Positions 10,315 to 17,930 of a DNA stretch of 64,000 nucleotides are shown piece after piece. The translations under genes were made by a program, and so were the position numbers. Below the pieces are notes generated by a model. It was not told where the DNA came from, made no database searches, and worked only from the letters and a program-made list of their open reading frames with translations. The stretch lies in NCBI RefSeq assembly GCF_958405655.1, contig NZ_CATYWO010000004.1, positions 1-64,000 of the forward strand, read 5' to 3'. This stretch comes from Ralstonia condita. Its GTDB lineage: Bacteria; Pseudomonadota; Gammaproteobacteria; Burkholderiales; Burkholderiaceae. Position 1 is the first letter of the stretch. The number at the start of each line of letters is the position of its first letter.

Positions 10315-12225
10315 TCAAGCCGTGCCGGCGCGCTTGGCATCGAGGGCTTCCCAGCGCTCGAGCGCCTCCAGCAATTCCAGCTCGATCGCCTCGTGGCGCT
10401 CGGCCAGTTGCTGGGCACGCTCCGGATCGCGGCCGTAGATCGTGCCGTCTTCGAGCTCGGCGCCGAGCGCTTTCTGCTCGGTCTCCAGCGCCTCGATGCG
10501 CGCGGGCAATGCGTCCAGCTCGCGCTGCTCCTTGTAGCTGAGCTTGACCGTGGCGCGCTCGCGCGGGCGGGCGGCTTCCGCCTTCTTTTCCTCCGCGACG
10601 GGCTTGGCGGCCTGCGCCATCTGCGCGGCGCGTGCCGACTGCGTCTGCCAGTCGGAGAACCCGCCCACATACTCGCGCCAGCGGCCCTCGCCTTCCGCGG
10701 CAATCACGGAGGTGACGACGTTGTCGACAAAGGCGCGGTCGTGCGACACCAGGAACACCGTGCCGCTGTATTCCTGCAGCAGTTCTTCCAGCAGCTCAAG
10801 CGTATCGATGTCCAGATCGTTGGTCGGCTCATCGAGCACCAGCACGTTGGCCGGGCGCGCAAACAGGCGTGCCAGCAACAGCCGGTTGCGCTCGCCGCCA
10901 GAGAGCGAGGCCACCGGCGAGCGCGCCCGCTCGGGCGGGAAGAGGAAGTCTCCCAGGTAGCTCATCACGTGCTTGCGCTGGCCGTTCACTTCGATCCAGT
11001 CGCTGCCCGGACTGATGGTGTCGGCGAGCGACCGGTTCAGGTCCAACTGCGCGCGCATCTGGTCGAAATACGCCACCTGCAAGTTGGTGCCGTTGCGCAC
11101 CGTGCCCGAATCGGGCGCCAATTCGCCGAGAATCAACTTCAGCAGCGTGGTCTTGCCGACCCCGTTGGCGCCGAGAATCCCGACCTTGTCGCCGCGCATG
11201 ATGGTCGCGGTGAAGTTGTCGACGACGGTTTTGTCACCATAGCGCTTGGTCACGTCGATCAGCTCGGCGACGATCTTGCCGGAGCGGTCGCCCTGCGAGA
11301 CTTCCAGCTTCACGTTGCCCTGCACCTCCCGGCGCGCCTGGCGCTCCACACGCATTTGTTCCAGCCGCGCAACTCGGCCCACGCTGCGGGTGCGGCGCGC
11401 TTCCACGCCCTTGCGGATCCACACCTCTTCCTGCGCGAGCAGCTTATCGAAGCGTGCGTTTTCGAGCGCTTCAGCTTCCAGCTCCTGCGCCTTGCGCGTC
11501 TGATACGCCGTGAAATTGCCGGGGTACGAGCGCAGCTTGCCGCGATCGAGTTCGATGATGCGCGTGGCGACTCGGTCGAGAAACGCGCGATCGTGCGTAA
11601 TGAACAACACGCTGCCGCGGAAGGCCAACAGCAAGTCTTCGAGCCAGCGGATGGAGTCGTAGTCGAGGTGGTTGGTCGGCTCGTCCAGCAGCAGGATGTC
11701 GGGCGCGCCCACCAGCGCCTGCGCCAGCGCCACACGCTTGGTCAGGCCGCCAGACAACGAACCGATGCGCGCGCCGGGCTGCAGGCCCAGCTGGGCGATG
11801 GTCGTTTCCACGCGCGTACGCAGTTGCCACGCATCGGCCGCTTCCAGTTGGGATTGCAACGCTTGCAGCTTGTGCAGCGCGTCTTCATCGTGGGAATCGC
11901 CCATCGACGTGATCAGCGCTTCGTATTCGGCGAGCAAGCCCGCTGCATGCGGCACGCCCATCGCCACGGCTTCCGCCACGGTCTGGTCCGGATCGAACGC
12001 CGGCTCCTGCGGCACATAGGCGGAAGTGACGCCGCTCTGGCGTGCGATGAGGCCATCGTCGGGCGCGGTGATGCCCGCCACGATCTTGAGCAGCGACGAC
12101 TTGCCCGTGCCGTTACGGCCGATCAGGCCGACGCGTTCGCCAGCTTCAAGCGAGAAATCGGTGTGGTCGAGCAGCGCCACGTGGCCAAACGCCAGTTGCG
12201 CATCGGAAATGGAAAACAGGGCCAT
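10315..12225 (-). CDS. uup: ABC-F ATPase Uup
   Basis: A 636-residue soluble protein with two ABC ATPase domains and no membrane part: the ABC-F architecture of ribosome-associated translation factors. The first domain has Walker A GRNGTGKSS (about residue 36), signature LSGGLTKRVALAQ and Walker B ILLLDEPTNHLD. The second has GANGVGKTT (about 350), LSGGERNRLLLAR and VLVLDEPTNDLD. A basic linker of about 80 residues joins them. The last 80 residues form a charged coiled coil, the feature separating Uup from EttA. Uup is linked to ribosome function and to tolerance of stalled replication or transposon excision intermediates. Confidence 0.92.
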   Translation of the reverse strand: MALFSISDAQLAFGHVALLDHTDFSLEAGERVGLIGRNGTGKSSLLKIVAGITAPDDGLIARQSGVTSAYVPQEPAFDPDQTVAEAVAMGVPHAAGLLAEYEALITSMGDSHDEDALHKLQALQSQLEAADAWQLRTRVETTIAQLGLQPGARIGSLSGGLTKRVALAQALVGAPDILLLDEPTNHLDYDSIRWLEDLLLAFRGSVLFITHDRAFLDRVATRIIELDRGKLRSYPGNFTAYQTRKAQELEAEALENARFDKLLAQEEVWIRKGVEARRTRSVGRVARLEQMRVERQARREVQGNVKLEVSQGDRSGKIVAELIDVTKRYGDKTVVDNFTATIMRGDKVGILGANGVGKTTLLKLILGELAPDSGTVRNGTNLQVAYFDQMRAQLDLNRSLADTISPGSDWIEVNGQRKHVMSYLGDFLFPPERARSPVASLSGGERNRLLLARLFARPANVLVLDEPTNDLDIDTLELLEELLQEYSGTVFLVSHDRAFVDNVVTSVIAAEGEGRWREYVGGFSDWQTQSARAAQMAQAAKPVAEEKKAEAARPRERATVKLSYKEQRELDALPARIEALETEQKALGAELEDGTIYGRDPERAQQLAERHEAIELELLEALERWEALDAKRAGTA

Positions 12226-12270
12226 GCGGGACAGGGATGGATGCGGGCCGAGAGCGGCCAGGAGGCGCGT

Positions 12271-12276
12271 ATTGTA
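12271..12276 (-). promoter_or_regulatory. -10 element upstream of uup
   Basis: TACAAT on the minus strand about 46 bases before the uup ATG, followed by a GC-rich discriminator. No clear -35. Confidence 0.45.
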
Positions 12277-12389
12277 CGACCGGTATGATCGCCGTCATTG
12301 CGCTGATCCATGCCGGTGCTATAACGCTTGTGCTGCCGGGCGCGCTTTCTTCAGCGGCGCCTACCCATCTGGACCGTAGGGGAAAATCA

Positions 12390-12596
12390 ATGCGCGAACT
12401 GTTTGGACTGCTGATCGCCCTGATGCTCGTGGGCATTCCGGTACGGCAAATCATGCTGCGAACGGGTTTTTCGCAGTGGTGGGCACTGGTAGTGGTGGTG
12501 CCGGTGGTGAACCTAATCGCGCTGTGGGTTTTTGCCTTCTCGAACTGGCCAAGGCAGTCTCCGGACGCCACCAGTACGCTGCCGAGTCAGCGCTGA
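12390..12596 (+). CDS. small two-helix membrane protein
   Basis: A 68-residue hydrophobic protein of unknown function with two predicted membrane helices (about residues 3-20 and 28-50) and a short polar tail. The chosen ATG follows AGGGGAAA at good spacing; longer in-frame starts have no such site. It is divergent from uup and alone on its strand until 13060. I recognise no family; similar small proteins are usually annotated as hypothetical membrane proteins. Confidence 0.65.
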   Translation: MRELFGLLIALMLVGIPVRQIMLRTGFSQWWALVVVVPVVNLIALWVFAFSNWPRQSPDATSTLPSQR

Positions 12597-13059
12597 AACC
12601 CTGCGCACCAAAGAAAACGGCCCGCTTTCGGCGGGCCGGAAGAGTCTCTCCTCGATGCCTTGCGAACAAGACATGGCCGCAGGATAGCGCCCATTTTCCC
12701 TCTCAGGCACTCGGGACAAACCCGGTAAGGAAAAACGCGTAACGCCAAGCGCCGAGCGGCTTTGCACCGCGACAACGCATGGGGCGTCAGGCCCATGCAG
12801 AACGCACCGCGAGCGGGTCAACCACTCTCCGCAAAAGTGCGGCCTGCGCCCGGAATGTGCATGACGCGCACCGTAACTAGGCGGACGCGCCGCGCAGCCA
12901 TCTACAGGACCAGATCGGTCTTGCTGCCTACATACAACACTGCAAGGTTCGGGCTCTGCACGGTGCTGCATCGCAGCCGTATGATGCGCCAGGCCCTCCG
13001 GCCACAAGCCGGACATAACGATAAAGCGGGCCGCCCATTCTTTCCCGGGGGATACAACC
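12597..13059. other. intergenic region
   Basis: About 460 bases without a convincing gene. A strong GGCCCGC/GCGGGCC hairpin at 12619-12637, with a T-rich tract on the minus-strand side, follows the small membrane protein gene. The rest shows no obvious repeat or RNA. A promoter for the binding-protein gene must lie here but I cannot place it with confidence. Confidence 0.4.
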
Positions 13060-13971
13060 ATGCCGTACGTCAAGCGCGCACTGCCTGCCGCAGCGCTGCT
13101 CTGCATTTCGCTGTCCGTTTGTTCGCCGGGTACCGTCCTGGCCTCGTCCACGCCGGTGCTCGACCGCATCCGCGACACCGGTACGGTTCACATCGCGTAC
13201 CGCGAGAGTTCCGTGCCGTTTTCGTTCTACGACGCCAACGGGAAACCCGTCGGTTACGCAATGGACCTTTGCCTGCGCGTGGTCGACAAGCTGCGAACCG
13301 ACCTCAAGCGTCCTGACCTGAAAGTGCAGTACGTCATGGTCACGCCGTCCACCCGAATGCCGGCCATCATCGACGGCAAGGCTGATCTCGAATGCGGATC
13401 GACCACCAACAACCGGGAACGCCGCGAGAAGGTCGCATTCACCATCCCGCACTACATCGCGGGCATCCGCATGATCGTCAAGAGTTCGTCGGGCATCCAC
13501 AAGTGGGACGATCTGCGCGGTAAAACCGTGGTCACCACCAAAGGCACCACCAGCGTGACCGAATTGCGCAAGATGAACGACGTTCGCGTGCTGAACATGA
13601 AGTTCATCGAAGCGAAGGATCACGCCGAGTCGTTCGCGATGGTCGAAGCCGGCAAGGCTGACGCCTTCCCAATGGATGATGTGCTGCTCTATGGCTTTCG
13701 CGCCAACACCAAGAACCCGGCGGACTACGCCGTGGTTGGCGACATGCTGACGGTCGAACCGTACGCGATCATGCTCAGCAAGAGCGACGCTGAATTCAAG
13801 CACCTGGTCGATCGCGCGATGACCAACATCATCCTCGACTACGAGGCCGACAAGCTTTACAAGAAGTGGTTCCAGCAGCCGATTCCGCCCAACGGCGCGA
13901 GACTCGACATTCCGATGAGCTTCCTGCTGCGGGATTCCTTCAAGTACCCGAGCGACAAGATCGCCGACTGA
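13060..13971 (+). CDS. periplasmic amino-acid binding protein (glutamate/aspartate type)
   Basis: A 303-residue type 2 periplasmic binding protein (SBP_bac_3) of the GltI/DEBP group, which captures glutamate, aspartate or similar amino acids for an ABC importer. A signal peptide ends near VLASS. The mature part has IAYRESSVPFSFYD, GYAMDLCLRVV, then ECGSTTNNRERREKVAFT, all typical of the group. GGGGGA lies 7 bases before the ATG. No permease or ATPase gene is adjacent and a terminator follows directly, so this is an orphan binding protein working with a transporter encoded elsewhere, or a sensor. Confidence 0.88.
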   Translation: MPYVKRALPAAALLCISLSVCSPGTVLASSTPVLDRIRDTGTVHIAYRESSVPFSFYDANGKPVGYAMDLCLRVVDKLRTDLKRPDLKVQYVMVTPSTRMPAIIDGKADLECGSTTNNRERREKVAFTIPHYIAGIRMIVKSSSGIHKWDDLRGKTVVTTKGTTSVTELRKMNDVRVLNMKFIEAKDHAESFAMVEAGKADAFPMDDVLLYGFRANTKNPADYAVVGDMLTVEPYAIMLSKSDAEFKHLVDRAMTNIILDYEADKLYKKWFQQPIPPNGARLDIPMSFLLRDSFKYPSDKIAD

Positions 13972-13993
13972 CCGCCAGACACCGCATTATCGA

Positions 13994-14018
13994 CGCCGCC
14001 CTGCAGGGCGGCGTTTTT
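13994..14018 (+). terminator. intrinsic terminator after the binding-protein gene
   Basis: CGCCGCCCTGCAGGGCGGCG stem followed by TTTTT, about 22 bases after the stop. Confidence 0.85.
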
Positions 14019-14032
14019 CCTGGTGGCGCGTG

Positions 14033-15010
14033 TCAGCGCCGCGGAGGCAGCATCGGCCTGCCGAGCAGTTGGGAGAGGACGGCTTCGGGCGAGTGTGTGC
14101 GGTCGCCAATCGCGGCCGGGTCCAGATAGAAGGTCTGCTCCATCATCGCGCGCCCGCGCATGGCCGCATGCAGCGTCTGGTCACTGAAGACGACCCAGGT
14201 CGCGCCAGGCGCGAACGCAAAGGTCTGCTGCGGCGCGCTCTGTTGGTACTGCAGGTCGACCTTGGCCAGATCGTGCAATTGCAGCATGCGGTGGTCGTAT
14301 TCCGAACGCGGACGCTTGGTGATGTGCAGCTTGTGCATGAGCCACGATTGACCCGGCACCATGCCGCGCGTCTTCGGCACGAAGCGCTGCGCGAAATCCA
14401 CAAACGGTTCGCCGACACGCCAGACGCGGGCGGCATTCGGATCGACGTTGTGGAAGACGCGCAGGAGTCGCTGACCGTGCAGCGGGTTCGATGGGAACGC
14501 GTCGACGTGCAGGCGTGTATCGTCCTTGCGCCAGCTCACTGGCCTTCCGGCAATCTCGGCTGGCCGCAGCGAGGTGCCTGCGCGCCCGAGGTACTGCCCA
14601 TAGTCGGGGAACAACGCGAGAATGAGGCGCTCGGCGGCATCGGCATAGCGGCGGATCAGCGTGGCGAGATCCCGCAGATCCGAAGGGGCGCCCACAGCGC
14701 CGCGCACCGTCGTCTCGTTGGCGCGCAAGTTGATGTTTTTCGTCTTGCCGTCCGACCAGCGGGCGTCAAGGAAGCGCTGTTCGCGCGCATCCAGGTCAAA
14801 CCCAAGATCGGGAAAATGCAGTACGTTGCCCCGCTCCAGCGCGGCCCGCATGGCCGTAGCCTCATCGGGCGTCACGATGGGCGCCCACTCTCGCACCGGC
14901 CAGGGCACCACCATGTCAATCGCTGGCGGTGCGCCGGTCATCGAGGGTCCTGCGCCCTGTTTTCCTGCTGAGCCCCCTGCCGGCATCAATCCTTGCTGCA
15001 TGCTTGCCAT
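14033..15010 (-). CDS. kdoO: Kdo hydroxylase (Fe(II)/2-oxoglutarate dioxygenase)
   Basis: About 325 residues, matching the Kdo hydroxylase family that converts Kdo of the LPS inner core into Ko (D-glycero-D-talo-oct-2-ulosonic acid), known from Burkholderia and Yersinia. The stretch TRLHVDAFPSNPLHGQRLLRVF has the HxD iron-binding pair expected in this Fe(II)/2OG enzyme. The distal histidine is probably in QTLHAAMRGR near the end, followed by the substrate-facing segment MMEQTFYLDP. Start is uncertain: ATG at 15010 follows an AT-rich possible promoter, ATG at 14986 has AAGGA before it, and the longest frame starts at 15091. The heptose and LapAB genes lie about 40 kb away. Confidence 0.82.
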   Translation of the reverse strand: MASMQQGLMPAGGSAGKQGAGPSMTGAPPAIDMVVPWPVREWAPIVTPDEATAMRAALERGNVLHFPDLGFDLDAREQRFLDARWSDGKTKNINLRANETTVRGAVGAPSDLRDLATLIRRYADAAERLILALFPDYGQYLGRAGTSLRPAEIAGRPVSWRKDDTRLHVDAFPSNPLHGQRLLRVFHNVDPNAARVWRVGEPFVDFAQRFVPKTRGMVPGQSWLMHKLHITKRPRSEYDHRMLQLHDLAKVDLQYQQSAPQQTFAFAPGATWVVFSDQTLHAAMRGRAMMEQTFYLDPAAIGDRTHSPEAVLSQLLGRPMLPPRR

Positions 15011-15157
15011 GAACTGATTCAACGCGTGCTTAATAAAATAATGACGAATGATAGGACGCTCGCCCGGGATACGCATCATCAGGAAGCACAATGCAACATG
15101 TCACACAGCCGAGGCAAGCCGGCCGTGCGGGCAGCAAATACGAGGGAAACCGCGGGT

Positions 15158-15373
15158 CTACAGGAAGTGCTTGACGACCTGCTCTTCCAGGCCGACAAAG
15201 CGCACGAGCTGGCGCGAACCGTCGGGGAACTGCTTGATGACGTGCCCCTCGGGCGTATCGGTATGGCGGAAGTAGATGGGGCGAGCAGGCGTCCCGGACC
15301 GATGCTGCGGTAGCAGGCCTTCCAGCGACGGCTCCACCGTCCACGGATCGTCCCGTTCTTCGGATGTCAGCAT
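15158..15373 (-). CDS. hypothetical small protein
   Basis: A 71-residue soluble protein of unknown function. It is polar, with a C-terminal part DGSRQLVRFVGLEEQVVKHF that looks like a folded domain. A start at 15373 has AGGCGA upstream; the frame extends to 15430 with an earlier ATG. It is divergent from the ClC gene across an AT-rich region containing the GAACGATCGTTC palindrome. I recognise no family. Coding is supported mainly by amphipathic composition and by position behind a promoter-like AT-rich region. Confidence 0.5.
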   Translation of the reverse strand: MLTSEERDDPWTVEPSLEGLLPQHRSGTPARPIYFRHTDTPEGHVIKQFPDGSRQLVRFVGLEEQVVKHFL

Positions 15374-15459
15374 GATGGTCGCCTGAAGATTGCTGGGGTT
15401 GGGGTGCGGAAGCATAACTTCCGTGAACAATCATGCAAAGTTCGGAATACTTAATTCTG

Positions 15460-15478
15460 GTTCTCTGAACGATCGTTC
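15460..15478. promoter_or_regulatory. overlapping GTTC/GAAC inverted repeats
   Basis: GTTC-TCT-GAAC-GATC-GTTC: a 12-base perfect palindrome GAACGATCGTTC at 15467-15478 plus a third half-site at 15460. It lies between the divergent small-protein and ClC genes and resembles operators of TetR-type or similar dimeric repressors. No regulator gene is adjacent. Confidence 0.4.
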
Positions 15479-15604
15479 GTTTTATTTACCGTTTGCACCG
15501 CCCCCTCACTGCACTGAGTGTGGGGCGTACCCCACAGAAGCCATGTCATCATCACGGCTTCACGCAGTTTTGATAACACGACACGCTACGACCCCTGCAT
15601 TTCC

Positions 15605-17011
15605 ATGAGCGACGCTCCCCGCCCCTCCCCATTTGCCATGCTGCGCGAACAGCTGTTCCGCGCCTTCGAGCGCAAGTTGCGCCAGACATCCCGCATGTCG
15701 CGCAATGGCTTGCGCTTCACGATTTTTCTGGCCGGCGCGATGGGGGTCGCCCTATTCTCGCTGGTGTTTTCCTGGCTGGCCGATACCGCGCTTGCGTGGC
15801 AACGGGCCTTGCATGAACGCCATGCCTGGGCGGCTTTCGCCCTCTTGCCCCCTGGTCTGGCCGCCCTGCGCTGGATGACATTGCGCGTGGCGCCGCAGGC
15901 ACGTGGCAGCGGCATTCCGCAGGTCATTGCCACACAGCATCTGCCGCCGTTTGGCACCGCGCAGACGACACTGGTGTCATTCCCTCAGGCGCTGTGGAAG
16001 ATCGCGCTGACAGCCGTGGCGCTCTTCCTCGGAGCCTCCGTCGGGCGCGAAGGGCCGTCGGTTCAGGTCGGCGCAGCCGCCATGTTGGCGTGGGGTTACT
16101 GGTGGCAGCATCGCGCCGGGGTACGTGTCGGCTTCCATGCACAGGCATTGCTCACGGCCGGTGCCGCAGGCGGTCTGGCGGCGGCCTTCAACACCCCGCT
16201 GGCAGGCGTCGTCTTTGCCATCGAAGAACTGGGCAAGGGCGCGACCTTGCGCTGGGACCGCCTGGTCCTCGCGGGTGTGCTGGCTTCGGGCTTTCTGTCG
16301 CTCGCGGTGGTCGGGAACAATCCCTATTTTCTGGTGCATGAGCCGATCCTGTTCCTGCGCGAGGCGTGGCCGTGGATCATGCTGGCCGCGCTGGTGTGCG
16401 GGGTCTTCGGTGGGCTGTTCGCCAAACTGCTGCTGGTCGGCGTCGCTGGACTCCTCCCCGGCCCGATCGGCCAACGGGTGCAGCGTCATCCGGTATGGAC
16501 GGCCTTTGGCTGCGGCGTCGTCATTGCCTGCATCGGCGCTGCCACCCAGGGGGATACATACGGCACCGGCTACACACAGGTCGCCGCGCTGCTCAACGGT
16601 CACCCCATCGAGACCCATTGGTTTGGCGTGTCCAAATTGGTCGCCACGGTAGCCTCGTACTTTGCGGGCATCCCGGGCGGCATCTTTACGCCCTCGCTGG
16701 CGATTGGCGCGGGGCTGGGGCAACACCTGTGGCAGCTCACGTCAGGCCTGGCCGACGAACGCATGCTCGTCCTCATCTCGATGGCCGCCTTTCTGGCAGC
16801 CGCCACGCAGGCACCCATCACAGCCAGCGTAATCGTCATGGAAATGACCCGCAGCCAGGACATGATGTTTCACTTGCTGGCGGCGACTTTGCTGGCGTCG
16901 TTCGTGGCGCGGCAGTTCTGTCCACGGCCGTTCTATCACGCGGCCTCGCGCGGATTCCGGCGTGAAGCCCTGGCCGTCGAAGCCTCATCGGCAAACGCCT
17001 CCAGGGCTTAG
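15605..17011 (+). CDS. ClC-family chloride channel/antiporter
   Basis: A 468-residue membrane protein of the ClC family. The chloride-selectivity loops are visible: GSGIPQ (about residue 103), GREGPSVQ (about 144) and GGIFTPSLAIG (about 360). Both glutamates of Cl-/H+ exchangers appear present: the gating Glu in GREGP and the proton Glu in FAIEELG (about 205). I therefore infer an antiporter rather than a channel. No CBS domains follow. ATG at 15605 fits the family N-terminus; the frame continues upstream without a better start. The tRNA-Arg gene lies 80 bases downstream. Confidence 0.9.
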   Translation: MSDAPRPSPFAMLREQLFRAFERKLRQTSRMSRNGLRFTIFLAGAMGVALFSLVFSWLADTALAWQRALHERHAWAAFALLPPGLAALRWMTLRVAPQARGSGIPQVIATQHLPPFGTAQTTLVSFPQALWKIALTAVALFLGASVGREGPSVQVGAAAMLAWGYWWQHRAGVRVGFHAQALLTAGAAGGLAAAFNTPLAGVVFAIEELGKGATLRWDRLVLAGVLASGFLSLAVVGNNPYFLVHEPILFLREAWPWIMLAALVCGVFGGLFAKLLLVGVAGLLPGPIGQRVQRHPVWTAFGCGVVIACIGAATQGDTYGTGYTQVAALLNGHPIETHWFGVSKLVATVASYFAGIPGGIFTPSLAIGAGLGQHLWQLTSGLADERMLVLISMAAFLAAATQAPITASVIVMEMTRSQDMMFHLLAATLLASFVARQFCPRPFYHAASRGFRREALAVEASSANASRA

Positions 17012-17090
17012 GCCGGCTGGCCTTGGCTGCGCAAATTGCGTAGAATCGCCGATCGCTCCGGGCGGCCTCCCGCGCCACCCGGACGGGTCA

Positions 17091-17165
17091 CTCGCCGTAG
17101 CACAATGGATAGTGCACGCGCCTCCTAAGCGTGAGATACAGGTTCGATTCCTGTCGGCGGGACCA
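17091..17165 (+). tRNA. tRNA-Arg (anticodon CCT)
   Basis: A complete cloverleaf. The acceptor CTCGCCG pairs with CGGCGGG (one G-U). The D stem is GCAC/GTGC, the anticodon loop CTCCTAA lies between CGCGC and GCGTG, and the T arm is ACAGG-TTCGATT-CCTGT. The CCA is encoded at 17163-17165. It reads AGG codons. tRNA-Arg(CCT) is a frequent island integration site, but here it is intact and no repeated 3' end is seen nearby. Confidence 0.95.
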
Positions 17166-17173
17166 AACAAAGC

Positions 17174-17206
17174 AAAGCCAGGCACACCGCCTGGCTTTTG
17201 TTTTTT
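17174..17206 (+). terminator. intrinsic terminator after tRNA-Arg
   Basis: AAAGCCAGG/CCTGGCTTT stem followed by TTGTTTTTT, 9 bases after the tRNA. Confidence 0.85.
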
Positions 17207-17271
17207 CTGCCCAGAAACAACGAGGCCCGCCGTCCTGGGCGGGCCTATGGCTGCGGATGGCCCGGGGCCGT

Positions 17272-17460
17272 CTAGGTCAGCGCCGGCAGCGCTTCGAGCA
17301 AGAGCAGCCCGATCAGTACCCCAATGATCGTCAACAGCACACGGATACCCACCTGTGTGCCTCGGATCACCAGTGGCGCCGACGCCAGGCCGATCACGCC
17401 TGCCACGCAGACGGCAAGCAACAAGTACAAGTTGGAGAAGGCCATCGGGAATTCCATCAT
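17272..17460 (-). CDS. small two-helix membrane protein
   Basis: A 62-residue hydrophobic protein of unknown function with two membrane helices, about residues 7-25 and 36-56, separated by a short basic loop (VIRGTQVG). Starts at 17460, 17457 and 17445 are possible. AAGGGGCGG precedes the first two, which begin MMEFP. It is transcribed divergently from the promoter of rhlE. Confidence 0.65.
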   Translation of the reverse strand: MMEFPMAFSNLYLLLAVCVAGVIGLASAPLVIRGTQVGIRVLLTIIGVLIGLLLLEALPALT

Positions 17461-17538
17461 CCGCCCCTTTCGGCCGCGTATGGCCGGTGTTTCGAGTATA
17501 GGTCGCATCCCCGATCCGGCAACCATCGAGAGATTACT

Positions 17539-17568
17539 TTGACGCACTGCAAAAAATCGTGCTACAGT
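17539..17568 (+). promoter_or_regulatory. sigma-70 type promoter for rhlE
   Basis: TTGACG, 18 bp, TACAGT. Predicted start of transcription near 17575, giving a leader of about 355 nt before the rhlE ATG. One of the clearest promoters in the window. Confidence 0.7.
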
Positions 17569-17574
17569 TCCGGG

Positions 17575-17930
17575 CTTGGTTGCTTACTGCCCTGATTGCG
17601 GTTGGCCGATGTGCAGGTTTCAGTACCAGCGTCCATCGTTCACTATCCCGCCTAGTAAAGCATGTGCAGCCGATTGCCATTGTGCTTGGCATCGTCTCCG
17701 ATCTCCCGCGTGGATTCACATCACGCCGAAGGGACCGCCGCCCCACCTCGCTGATTGATACAGCTTGAGGCCGGCCACTCCCCCGCCTTTGTCCGTTTTG
17801 CAGCCCCGTCTGTCGAACCGGCCTTATCCGATTGGCGCCGACGCCCCGTGATTAACCGGTCGCCGTATCCCATTTCCGCCGTTCGCATCGCTTGATGCGG
17901 CTGGCGCGGCAGCCCTACTACCTATTCGAC
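17575..17930 (+). ncRNA. long untranslated leader of rhlE
   Basis: About 355 nt between the predicted transcription start and the rhlE ATG. Third-position composition is not that of a gene here, and GC is lower than in the neighbours. Short frames are open, among them a cysteine-rich 60-codon frame starting TTG at 17576, but I do not judge them coding. A structured leader that regulates the helicase is inferred, not shown. Confidence 0.45.

Noticed and set aside
17091..17550. Possible genomic island at tRNA-Arg(CCT)
   Set aside because: No integrase and no second copy of the tRNA 3' end; a normal terminator and housekeeping-type genes follow.
17576..17758. Cysteine-rich 60-codon frame with CPDCGWPMC in the rhlE leader
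   Set aside because: TTG start without ribosome site and mixed third-position composition; better seen as untranslated leader.
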